Shown piece after piece: positions 26,255-33,821 of a stretch of 64,000 nucleotides of DNA (the stretch's first letter is position 1; each line of letters starts with the position of its first letter). A model generated the notes under the pieces. It was not told the origin of the DNA. It did no database searches and saw only the letters and a list, made by a program, of their open reading frames with translations. The DNA lies in NCBI RefSeq assembly GCF_048323655.1, contig NZ_JBLUWW010000006.1, positions 248,001 through 312,000 on the forward strand, in the 5' to 3' direction. Source of the stretch: Salinimicrobium soli. GTDB taxonomy: Bacteria > Bacteroidota > Bacteroidia > Flavobacteriales > Flavobacteriaceae. The position numbers and the translations under genes are program-made.

Positions 26255-27220
26255 TTAGATTATTCCTTCTCTTATTAAGTTGTGCAGGTGAACAACTCCG
26301 TAATATTTTTCCTTTTTGACCGCCAGCAATTGTGAGATCTTGTTTTCTTCCAGCACGTCAAGGGCATCAACCGCCATCGCGTCGTAGGAAATGGTCTTCG
26401 GATTTTTACTCATAATATCCCGGGCCTGGAGTCCTGAAATATCGATACTCTTGTATAACATTCGTCTAATATCCCCGTCTGTCACAATTCCCACGATCTT
26501 GCCGTTCTCGATCACCGCGGCCACCCCAAGCATTTTTTCAGATATCTCAATGATCACCTGCGGAATTGGAGTGTCAGGTGCAACGGCAGGTTTCTGGTTT
26601 TGATCTGCAATATCACTAACGCGCAGGTAAAGTTTTTTTCCTAAAGCTCCTCCGGGATGGTACTTTGCAAAATCCTTACTTGAAAAATTCCGCATTTTTA
26701 GAAGGCATACCGCAAGGGCATCTCCAATCACCAGTTGTGCAGTGGTACTGGTTGTGGGTGCCAGATTATTGGGGCAGGCTTCCTTTTCAATATAGGTGTT
26801 GATGGTATGATCTGCCTGTTTTCCCAGGAAGGATTCTGTATTTCCGGTAATTGCGATCAGTCTGTTTCCGAAATTCTTAATAAGGGGCACCAGTACTTTG
26901 ATCTCAGGGGTATTTCCGCTTTTTGAGATACAAATGACCACATCATCTTTCAAAATGGTTCCCAGGTCTCCGTGAATGGCATCTGCCGCGTGCATAAAGA
27001 TGGCAGGAGTGCCGGTGGAGTTCAATGTCGCTACAATTTTAGTAGCAATAGCAGCACTTTTTCCTATTCCTGTAATTATAACTCTACCCTTGGAATGGTA
27101 GATGGCTTCTACTGCATTTGCAAAATTTTGGTCTAATAATTGCTCTAAATTTGCGATTGCTTTGGCTTCAGTTAAAATGGTTTCTCTGGCGACAGAGAGT
27201 ATTTTTTCTTGAGGTGTCAA
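26255..27220 (-). CDS. kdsD: Arabinose-5-phosphate isomerase (KpsF/GutQ family)
   Basis: The protein has 321 residues. A SIS sugar-isomerase domain (about 35-170, with I-T-G-I-G-K-S-A and C-I-S-K-S-G-N-T-P) is followed by a CBS pair (about 205-321). It converts ribulose-5-phosphate to arabinose-5-phosphate, the first step to KDO of the LPS inner core. The start is TTG at 27220: no ATG or GTG lies in frame just upstream, and the N-terminus fits the family length. The divergent partner is recQ, and the operon continues into tatC. Confidence 0.93.
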   Translation of the reverse strand: MTPQEKILSVARETILTEAKAIANLEQLLDQNFANAVEAIYHSKGRVIITGIGKSAAIATKIVATLNSTGTPAIFMHAADAIHGDLGTILKDDVVICISKSGNTPEIKVLVPLIKNFGNRLIAITGNTESFLGKQADHTINTYIEKEACPNNLAPTTSTTAQLVIGDALAVCLLKMRNFSSKDFAKYHPGGALGKKLYLRVSDIADQNQKPAVAPDTPIPQVIIEISEKMLGVAAVIENGKIVGIVTDGDIRRMLYKSIDISGLQARDIMSKNPKTISYDAMAVDALDVLEENKISQLLAVKKEKYYGVVHLHNLIREGII

Positions 27221-27276
27221 ATTTGTAGAATTAGGAATTGCATGAAGTAAAGAAAAACGTATCTTTAATAATTGTG

Positions 27277-27284
27277 CAAATGTA
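27277..27284 (-). promoter_or_regulatory. TAnnTTTG promoter element for kdsD operon
   Basis: The minus strand reads TACATTTG 57 bp before the TTG start of kdsD. A TTG lies about 15 bp further upstream. It overlaps the divergent recQ leader region. Confidence 0.5.
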
Positions 27285-27306
27285 TGTAAAATTGTAACAC
27301 AATTGA

Positions 27307-29505
27307 ATGACTTCGCAGGAAATCAATTTACACGAACAGCTTAAAAAATACTTTGGTTTTAGCCAGTTTAAAGGCCTTCAGGAGGAGGTTATAAAAAGTA
27401 TAGTCAATGATCACAATACCTTTGTGGTCATGCCTACCGGAGGAGGTAAATCCCTCTGTTATCAATTGCCGGCCCTTATCAAGGAAGGTACTGCAATTGT
27501 AGTTTCCCCCCTCATCGCCCTCATGAAGAACCAGGTGGATGCCATCCGTGGAATTTCCTCGGAAAATGGTATCGCCCATGTATTGAATTCCTCCCTGAAC
27601 AAGACAGAAGTGAAACAGGTGAAGGAAGATATCACGAATGGAGTGACCAAGCTCCTCTACGTTGCCCCCGAATCGCTTACCAAGGAAGAGAATGTCGAGT
27701 TCTTACGTAGTGTTAAGATCTCATTTCTGGCCATTGATGAGGCGCACTGTATCAGTGAATGGGGTCACGATTTTAGGCCCGAATACCGAAATCTCAGGAC
27801 CATCGTAAAGCGGATAGGGGATGATATTCCAATCATTGGCCTTACTGCTACTGCTACCCCAAAGGTACAGGAGGATATCCTGAAGAACCTCGGGATCACC
27901 GATGCCCGCACCTTTAAGGCTTCTTTTAATCGCCCCAACCTGTACTACGAAATACGGCCCAAGACCAAGAACGTCGATGCCGATATTATCAGGTTTATTA
28001 AGCAGAATCAAGGGAAAACAGGAATTATCTATTGCCTTAGCCGAAAACGGGTAGAGGAACTCGCGCAGACCCTTCAGGTGAACGGAATATCTGCCGTGCC
28101 CTATCACGCCGGGCTGGATGCCAAGACGCGCTCCAGGCATCAGGACATGTTCCTGATGGAAGACGTGGATGTTGTGGTTGCTACCATTGCCTTCGGAATG
28201 GGGATTGACAAACCCGATGTGCGATTCGTGATCCATCACGATATTCCAAAATCTATCGAAAGCTATTACCAGGAGACCGGCCGTGCCGGAAGGGACGGGG
28301 GAGAAGGCCATTGTCTTGCCTTTTATTCCTATAAAGATATTGAGAAGCTCGAGAAATTCATGAGCGGTAAACCAGTGGCAGAGCAGGAGATTGGTCATGC
28401 CCTTTTGCAGGAAGTGGTCGCTTTTGCGGAAACCTCCGTGTCCCGAAGAAAATTCATTCTTCACTATTTTGGAGAAGAATTTGACGAAAAGACGGGCGAA
28501 GGAGCCGATATGGATGACAATGTCCGCAATCCTAAAAAGAAACATGAGGCAAAAGATGAGTTGGAATTGCTTTTAAAAACTGTAAAAGCGACCAATCAGC
28601 TTTACAAGTCCAAAGAGGTGGTCAATACGCTGGTGGGAAAATCCAACGCTGTGATCAAGTCTCATAAAACTGATGAGAATGCCCTCTTCGGAAAAGGACA
28701 GGATAAGGATTCCAAATATTGGATGGCGTTACTACGGCAGGCTTTAGTGGCTGGATACCTGCGGAAGGATATAGAAACATACGGAGTGGTCAAACTCACC
28801 AAAAAAGGAGAAAAATTTCTTAATTCTCCGGACTCTTTCATGATGACCGAAGATCATACCTACGAGGTGGATAGCCACGATGGTATAGTCAGTGCTGCAA
28901 AAAGCGGTGGAGGTACTGATGAAAGGCTGGTGAAAATGCTGAAGGAACTTCGCAAGAAAGAAGCAAAGAAAATTGGACTGGCACCTTACCTGGTATTCCA
29001 GGATCCTTCCCTCGAGGATATGGCACTGAAATATCCTGTCTCTATTGATGAATTAAGCAATATTCACGGAGTAGGAGAAGGGAAAGCCAAGAAGTATGGG
29101 AAACAATTCGTGGAGTTGATCGCCCGTTACGTGGAGGACAATGATATTACCCGTCCGGATGACCTGGTTGTCAAAACGACAGGAGCCAATAGCGGACTTA
29201 AGCTATACATTATTCAGAATGTGGACCGTAAGCTACCACTGGATGACATTGCAGCCGCTAAAGGCATGGAAATGCCAGATTTCATAAAAGAAATGGAGGC
29301 TATAGTTTACAGTGGTACCAAACTGAACATCGACTACTGGATCGACGAGATCCTCGATGAGGATCAGCAGGAAGAGATACATGAATATTTTATAGACGCC
29401 GAGACCGATAAGATCGAGGAGGCCCTTGAAGAATTTGACGGGGATTATGATGAAGAGGAGTTAAGGCTATACCGGATCAAGTTTATTAGTGAGGTTGCCA
29501 ATTAA
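27307..29505 (+). CDS. recQ: ATP-dependent DNA helicase RecQ
   Basis: The protein has 732 residues. The helicase core has Walker A T-G-G-G-K-S (44-49), D-E-A-H at 144-147 and the aromatic-rich loop after it. Motif VI is Q-E-T-G-R-A-G-R-D near 325. A zinc/winged-helix RQC-like region follows, then an HRDC domain at about 535-610 (L-A-P-Y-L-V-F-Q-D). The roughly 120-residue acidic C-terminal extension beyond E. coli RecQ is common in Bacteroidota. It unwinds DNA at stalled forks and in recombination. A strong hairpin terminator follows. Confidence 0.95.
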   Translation: MTSQEINLHEQLKKYFGFSQFKGLQEEVIKSIVNDHNTFVVMPTGGGKSLCYQLPALIKEGTAIVVSPLIALMKNQVDAIRGISSENGIAHVLNSSLNKTEVKQVKEDITNGVTKLLYVAPESLTKEENVEFLRSVKISFLAIDEAHCISEWGHDFRPEYRNLRTIVKRIGDDIPIIGLTATATPKVQEDILKNLGITDARTFKASFNRPNLYYEIRPKTKNVDADIIRFIKQNQGKTGIIYCLSRKRVEELAQTLQVNGISAVPYHAGLDAKTRSRHQDMFLMEDVDVVVATIAFGMGIDKPDVRFVIHHDIPKSIESYYQETGRAGRDGGEGHCLAFYSYKDIEKLEKFMSGKPVAEQEIGHALLQEVVAFAETSVSRRKFILHYFGEEFDEKTGEGADMDDNVRNPKKKHEAKDELELLLKTVKATNQLYKSKEVVNTLVGKSNAVIKSHKTDENALFGKGQDKDSKYWMALLRQALVAGYLRKDIETYGVVKLTKKGEKFLNSPDSFMMTEDHTYEVDSHDGIVSAAKSGGGTDERLVKMLKELRKKEAKKIGLAPYLVFQDPSLEDMALKYPVSIDELSNIHGVGEGKAKKYGKQFVELIARYVEDNDITRPDDLVVKTTGANSGLKLYIIQNVDRKLPLDDIAAAKGMEMPDFIKEMEAIVYSGTKLNIDYWIDEILDEDQQEEIHEYFIDAETDKIEEALEEFDGDYDEEELRLYRIKFISEVAN

Positions 29506-29529
29506 AATCTTTTAAATGTTATATAGAAG

Positions 29530-29558
29530 AACCGGAACAGCTGTTCCGGTTTTTTTTA
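29530..29558 (+). terminator. Rho-independent terminator of recQ
   Basis: A perfect 22-nt palindrome, AACCGGAACAG/CTGTTCCGGTT, is followed by a run of eight T. Confidence 0.9.
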
Positions 29559-29569
29559 TGGATTGGTCC

Positions 29570-30136
29570 CTCAAGAGATTTCTCCTGCGTCGGAATGACA
29601 GCGGAACAATGCTTTTGTCATTCTGAACGAAGCGCAGCGCAGTGAAGAATCTCACTGTCGCAGGAGATTCCTCCTTCGTCGGAATGACAACCGAACAATG
29701 CTTTTTGTCATTCTGAACGAAGCGGAGCGCAGTGAAGAATCTCCTACTCTAAAGAGATTCCTCCTGCGTCGGAATGACAGCGGAACAATCCTTTTGCCAT
29801 TCTGTACGGATCGCAGCGCAGTGAAGAATCTCATCCTCTAAAGAGATTCCTCCTTCGTCGGAATGACAAACGAACAATGCTTTTTGTCATTCTGAACGAA
29901 GTGCAGCAAAGTGAAGAATCTTAATGTCGCAAGAGATTCCTCCTTCGTCGGAATGACAACCGAACAATGCTTTTGTCATTCTGAACGGAGCGGAGCGCAG
30001 TGAAGAATCTCCTACTCTAAAGAGATTCCTCCTGCATCGGAATGACAAGAAATTGCACTTTGTCATTCTGAACGGAGCAGCGCGGAGTGAAGAATCTCAC
30101 TGTCGCAAGAGATTCCTCCTTCGTCGGAATGACAAC
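29570..30136. repeat. Tandem array of seven ~89-bp repeats
   Basis: Seven copies of a unit containing CGGAATGACA begin (at that motif) at 29591, 29680, 29770, 29859, 29949, 30038 and 30124, giving a period of 89-90 bp. Each unit joins GAGATTCCTCCTTCGTCGG to GTCATTCTGAACG and GTGAAGAATCTC, so it forms an imperfect inverted repeat (GAGATTC against GAATCTC) with a stem-loop potential. Units differ at a few positions only. There is no gene inside; a 60-codon minus-strand frame is a by-product of the period being close to a multiple of three. It is similar in style to the widespread NCATTCxGAGCGAAGxxGAAGAATCT intergenic repeat. Confidence 0.9.
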
Positions 30137-30218
30137 AGATACACCTTTTCTATTTAACAATCCTGCTAAACCTTTGTTATACCTCTAAAAGTAGACTTCC
30201 TACCTTTAAAAGCTTTCT

Positions 30219-30226
30219 TATCTTTG
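30219..30226 (+). promoter_or_regulatory. TAnnTTTG promoter element for the PPIase fusion gene
   Basis: TATCTTTG, 24 bp before the ATG at 30250, matches the -7 consensus. It lies just beyond the 89-bp repeat array. Confidence 0.6.
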
Positions 30227-30249
30227 TGGTCTTAACTTAAAAAGCAGTT

Positions 30250-31182
30250 ATGAACGACGGATTATACGCAAAATTCCACACCACTAAAGGAGAGATCCTG
30301 GTGGAACTGGAATTCGAGAAGACCCCGGGTACAGTGGGTAATTTTGTAGGCCTGGCCGAAGGAAACCTGGAAAACCAGGCTAAACCACAGGGCACTCCTT
30401 ATTATGACGGATTAAAGTTTCACAGGGTAATTCCCGATTTCATGATCCAGGGAGGAGATCCTAAAGGTACCGGCGTTGGCGGACCTGGATATCAATTTGA
30501 AGATGAGATCCATCCGGATCTTAAACACGATCGTCCCGGTATTCTTTCTATGGCCAATGCGGGTCCGGGAACGAACGGTAGCCAGTTCTTTATCACTCAT
30601 GTGGCTACGCCATGGCTTGATGGAAAACATACTGTCTTTGGCTACGTAGTGGAGGGACAGGAAGTGGTAGATGCTATCAAACAGGGAGATAAAATTGAAA
30701 AACTGGAGATTATTAGAGAAGGTGAAGCTGCAAAGAAATACAATGCGGTAGAAGCATTTCGCCAGTTCAATGGTGCTAAGGCAGAAAGAGAAGCAGCTGC
30801 CAAAAAGCAACAGGAAGAACTGATGGGTGAACTTGCCCAGGGTTTTGAAAAGACCGAAAGCGGACTTCGCTATAAATTCATCGCTGAAGGAAACGGCAAA
30901 AAAGCCGAAAAAGGCAAAACAGTTTCTGTGCATTATAAAGGAATGCTGGCAGATGGTACTGTTTTCGATTCTTCCTATAAAAGAAAACAACCTATCGAAT
31001 TCCCTCTGGGAAAAGGCCATGTTATTGAAGGTTGGGATGAAGGGATACAGCTTCTAAAGGAGGGAGACCAGGCTAGATTTGTGATCCCGTCACATTTGGG
31101 TTATGGTGCCAGAGGTGCAGGAGGCGTTATACCGCCAAATGCGACCCTTATTTTTGATGTGGAACTGGTGAAAGTGAAGTAA
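30250..31182 (+). CDS. Peptidyl-prolyl isomerase: cyclophilin-FKBP fusion
   Basis: The 310-residue protein fuses two unrelated prolyl isomerase folds. Residues 1-160 are cyclophilin (F-H-R-V-I-P-D-F-M-I-Q-G-G-D, then S-Q-F-F-I-T). A charged Lys/Ala/Glu linker covers about 165-205. Residues 205-310 are FKBP (V-H-Y-K-G-M-L-A-D-G-T-V-F-D-S-S, then I-P-S-H-L-G-Y-G). It has no signal peptide, so it is cytoplasmic. Each half keeps its key residues, so both may be active. It probably assists folding near the ribosome, as trigger-factor-like dual foldases do; this is inference. Confidence 0.93.
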   Translation: MNDGLYAKFHTTKGEILVELEFEKTPGTVGNFVGLAEGNLENQAKPQGTPYYDGLKFHRVIPDFMIQGGDPKGTGVGGPGYQFEDEIHPDLKHDRPGILSMANAGPGTNGSQFFITHVATPWLDGKHTVFGYVVEGQEVVDAIKQGDKIEKLEIIREGEAAKKYNAVEAFRQFNGAKAEREAAAKKQQEELMGELAQGFEKTESGLRYKFIAEGNGKKAEKGKTVSVHYKGMLADGTVFDSSYKRKQPIEFPLGKGHVIEGWDEGIQLLKEGDQARFVIPSHLGYGARGAGGVIPPNATLIFDVELVKVK

Positions 31183-31201
31183 TTCGAAACGGAATATATT
31201 C

Positions 31202-31230
31202 AAAAACCTCCCGACTATGGGAGGTTTTTT
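31202..31230. terminator. Bidirectional terminator
   Basis: The stem AAAAACCTCCC / GGGAGGTTTTTT has a 6-nt loop. It has A and T runs on both sides and serves the PPIase gene and the convergent peroxiredoxin gene. Confidence 0.88.
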
Positions 31231-31263
31231 GTTTGAGAAAATTTCTTCAGAAAATGCCCTTTT

Positions 31264-31902
31264 TCAATTCCCGGGCTGGGGAGTGAGTCGCAGGTAAGGT
31301 TTAACTTCCTTAAATCCTTTTGGGAAAAGGGTCTTTGCTTCCTCATTGGAGATGGAAGTGCTAATGACCACATCTTCTCCATTTTTCCAGTTGGCGGGAG
31401 TCGCAACTTTATAACCGGAGGTCAATTGTAATGAATCGATCACCCGCAAAAGTTCATCGAAATTGCGGCCGGTGCTTGCGGGATAGGTGATCATTAACTT
31501 GATGATCTTTTCCGGGTCGATTATATAGACAGATCTTACCGTTAGGTTTTCATCAGCATTCGGATGGATCATATCGTAAAGTTCAGCCACTTTTCGATCT
31601 TCATCGGCAATAATTGGAAAGTTGACCGTGGTGTTTTGGGTCTCATTAATATCCTTAATCCAATTCTTATGAGATTCCAGTCCGTCTACACTCAGAGCGA
31701 GCACCTTCACATTCCGTTTTTCAAATTCTTTCATGTATTTTGCGGCAGTTCCCAGTTCAGTTGTGCAAACCGGAGTATAATCAGCAGGGTGGGAGAAAAG
31801 GACGCCCCAGCTTTTTCCGAGGTAGTCATAGAAATTGATCTTTCCTTCTGAAGTTTCCGCATCAAAATTGGGGGCTTTATCCCCGAGTCGAAGTGTGCTC
31901 AT
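31264..31902 (-). CDS. 1-Cys peroxiredoxin
   Basis: A 212-residue AhpC/TSA protein of the Prx6 type. The peroxidatic Cys is C46 in P-V-C-T-T-E-L, with the P-x3-T/S active-site pattern (H-P-A-D-Y-T), and no resolving Cys is present. A C-terminal domain with T-G-R-N-F-D-E-L-L-R supplies the second Arg. It reduces hydrogen and organic peroxides in the cytoplasm with an external thiol. The ATG at 31902 is chosen over a start at 31950, which would add a 16-residue segment that does not fit the family. Next to it is a second thiol-redox gene. Confidence 0.92.
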   Translation of the reverse strand: MSTLRLGDKAPNFDAETSEGKINFYDYLGKSWGVLFSHPADYTPVCTTELGTAAKYMKEFEKRNVKVLALSVDGLESHKNWIKDINETQNTTVNFPIIADEDRKVAELYDMIHPNADENLTVRSVYIIDPEKIIKLMITYPASTGRNFDELLRVIDSLQLTSGYKVATPANWKNGEDVVISTSISNEEAKTLFPKGFKEVKPYLRLTPQPGN

Positions 31903-31989
31903 GATTTTAAAATTTAGTTGTTCCCTAAATTTCTGAATTAAAAGCAACAAGAGGTTGGTCTTCAGGATTAAATATTCCTTAAAAAATGA

Positions 31990-32553
31990 TCACGGAGCGT
32001 ACTTCCACTTAATACTGCAGCCTACACTTGGTTTTTGAGGTCCCGGCACGGGGCGACTCCCTAGCAGAGCGTCCATTGCTTCCCTAAGTTCCCGGCCATT
32101 GATAGAATGTCCGTTGCCGGGTCGGGAGCTGTCTAATTGCCCATGATAGACCAGTTTTTCTTCCCCGTCAAAAAGATAGAAATCGGGGGTGCATTCTGCT
32201 TTATAATTCCGCGCTACTTCCTGTGTTCGATCATAGAGGTAAGGAAAGGTAAAGTTGTGTTTGCGGGCAAATTTCCACATAAGATCGGGGTGATCTTCAG
32301 GATATTTTTCTACGTCATTACTACTTATGGCTGCAAAACCAAAGCCCAAAACGCGGTAATCATTTGCTACCCGAACAATTTCATCGATCACATGTTTTAC
32401 ATAAGGACAATGATTGCAAAGGAACATGATCACAGTTCCTCTTTCTCCTTGAACATCAACTAATGAATACAAATTTGCAGTAACTGCATCGGGTAATTCA
32501 AAGTCTATTATTTCAGTTCCCAGTGGAAGTGTATTTGAAGCAGTTTCAGCCAT
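31990..32553 (-). CDS. Thioredoxin-family (AhpC/TSA) protein
   Basis: The protein has 187 residues. The redox motif F-L-C-N-H-C-P-Y-V-K-H (C46/C49) lies after the first beta strand, as in the redoxin proteins related to TlpA and Prx. No signal peptide is seen, so it is probably cytoplasmic. The remaining fold elements are A-I-S-S-N-D near 80 and a conserved C-T-P-D-F-Y-L-F-D near 120. It lies 87 bp upstream of the peroxiredoxin gene on the same strand and may share its transcription. It may recycle that enzyme, but this is a guess from context. Confidence 0.88.
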   Translation of the reverse strand: MAETASNTLPLGTEIIDFELPDAVTANLYSLVDVQGERGTVIMFLCNHCPYVKHVIDEIVRVANDYRVLGFGFAAISSNDVEKYPEDHPDLMWKFARKHNFTFPYLYDRTQEVARNYKAECTPDFYLFDGEEKLVYHGQLDSSRPGNGHSINGRELREAMDALLGSRPVPGPQKPSVGCSIKWKYAP

Positions 32554-32641
32554 TTTTTAAGTCTCAGTGAATTCCTGAAAAATACGAATTTTCGACGGAA
32601 TATTTTCAAAATTGCTATCTTGTTCAGGTAAATTCACGAAT

Positions 32642-33100
32642 ATGAAATCATTAGATCATTGGTTTTCAGAATATGCGGTTAGTCACCAGAATGAAACAAA
32701 TCAGCTGATACATTATTTCTGTGTTCCGGCTATTTTCTTCTCAATAGTAGGTTTGCTTATGAGCATACCACCTGGTCCTCTCACCGGAATTTTTCCCTTG
32801 TATATTCCCTTCCTGGAAAACTGGGCGGTGGTAATTTTGATCCTGGTGCTGCTCTTCTATTTCAGGCTGTCCTTCTCCATGGGATTTAAGATCCTGATCT
32901 TTGCCGGGCTTTGTATTGCAGGGAATTATTACCTGTCAAAACTAGGTGAACTATGGATGATCTCACTCGGCATTTTTGTAGTTGCATGGATAGGTCAGTT
33001 CTATGGACATAAAGTAGAAGGGAAGAAGCCTTCTTTCTTAAAAGACCTTCAATTTCTGCTCATTGGTCCCGCGTGGGTGATCAAAAAAGTCTTCGGATAA
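32642..33100 (+). CDS. DUF962/Mpo1-like membrane protein
   Basis: The 152-residue protein has the family start H-W-F-S-E-Y-A-V-S-H-Q-N-x3-N-x3-H, with the paired His that in yeast Mpo1 bind iron for fatty-acid alpha-oxidation, then four hydrophobic helices and a late Y-G-H-K-V-E-G-K-K-P. The ATG at 32642 is used; a TTG 30 bp earlier gives a poor N-terminus. A TATCTTG element at 32616-32622 lies 19 bp upstream. Oxidation of 2-hydroxy fatty acids is the family role; in bacteria it is untested. Confidence 0.85.
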   Translation: MKSLDHWFSEYAVSHQNETNQLIHYFCVPAIFFSIVGLLMSIPPGPLTGIFPLYIPFLENWAVVILILVLLFYFRLSFSMGFKILIFAGLCIAGNYYLSKLGELWMISLGIFVVAWIGQFYGHKVEGKKPSFLKDLQFLLIGPAWVIKKVFG

Positions 33101-33435
33101 TGAAAATTTCCTGGCAGGATTTTGAAAAGGTAGAAATGAGAGTTGGGACGGTCATCGAAGTTAATGACTTTCCCGAGGCACGTAATCCGGCGTACCAATT
33201 AAAGATCGATTTTGGTCCAGAAATAGGAATCCTCAAATCTTCTGCGCAGATCACCCGTCGTTACTCTAAAGAAGAGCTTACTAATCGACAGGTAATTGCC
33301 GTAGTTAACTTTCCGAAAAAACAGATAGCGAATTTCATGAGCGAATGCCTGGTGTTGGGTGCAGTGGGAGCAGATAACGATATAGTCCTCCTAAATACAG
33401 ATTTTAAAGTAGAAAATGGATTAAGAGTGGGTTGA
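33100..33435 (+). CDS. tRNA-binding domain protein (CsaA-like)
   Basis: A 111-residue OB-fold protein. The start is at the TAATG junction with the DUF962 gene (one base shared), so translation is coupled. Motifs D-F-E-K-V-E-M-R-V-G-T-V, L-K-I-D-F-G and I-L-K-S-S-A-Q are typical of CsaA/YgjH, homodimers that bind tRNA and act as chaperones in Bacillus. It lacks any synthetase domain. Confidence 0.9.
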   Translation: MKISWQDFEKVEMRVGTVIEVNDFPEARNPAYQLKIDFGPEIGILKSSAQITRRYSKEELTNRQVIAVVNFPKKQIANFMSECLVLGAVGADNDIVLLNTDFKVENGLRVG

Positions 33436-33450
33436 ACCGGCAGGCTTTTT

Positions 33451-33458
33451 TAAATTTG
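33451..33458 (+). promoter_or_regulatory. TAnnTTTG promoter element, near-leaderless
   Basis: TAAATTTG ends 5 bp before the ATG at 33464, so the transcript would begin at or beside the start codon. A TTG lies about 16 bp upstream (33432-33434). Confidence 0.6.
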
Positions 33459-33463
33459 CAGCC

Positions 33464-33760
33464 ATGAAGATCGCCGGAATCATTTTTTCAATTCTTTTTT
33501 TAATGCTGAACGCGGTTCCTTGTTGTGCAGACTATTGCTCAGATGAAGAACCTGTGGAGAAGCATTCCGGTTCAGAGGGGGTATGTTCTCCTTTCCTGAG
33601 TTGCGGCAATTGTACAGGATTTGTATTACAGGAAGAATTCGTGGAACTACCCGTGGACATTCAGCCTTCAGTTTCAAAACCTGAATTTCCCGGAAAATAC
33701 TTCCGTTCTGAATTTTCAGAAAATATCTGGCAGCCTCCTAAAATAAATAATGATCTTTAA
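33464..33760 (+). CDS. Small Cys-rich secreted protein (DUF6660-like) before a TonB receptor
   Basis: The protein has 98 residues. An N-terminal signal peptide (about 1-19) is followed at once by P-C-C-A-D-Y-C (residues 19-25), then C-S-P-F-L-S-C-G-N-C-T, giving seven Cys in the first 52 residues. The C-terminal half is acidic/Pro-rich with no Cys. The gene precedes the TonB receptor by 61 bp, in a layout seen in other Flavobacteria. The Cys cluster suggests binding of a soft metal such as copper, or disulfides after export; neither is shown. Confidence 0.7.
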   Translation: MKIAGIIFSILFLMLNAVPCCADYCSDEEPVEKHSGSEGVCSPFLSCGNCTGFVLQEEFVELPVDIQPSVSKPEFPGKYFRSEFSENIWQPPKINNDL

Positions 33761-33821
33761 TTTCACCAAAGAAGGAAAACTGCTCCTTCTAAGTACCATT
33801 ATTTAATTATTCAAGAAAAAC

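Noticed and set aside
27721..28545. 274-codon minus-strand frame inside recQ
   Set aside because: It is antisense to a well-conserved helicase and shows no signal, motif or promoter of its own.
29570..30136. Repeat array considered as a CRISPR
   Set aside because: The unit is about 89 bp with no short direct repeat and unique spacer pattern, units differ throughout, and no cas gene is near.
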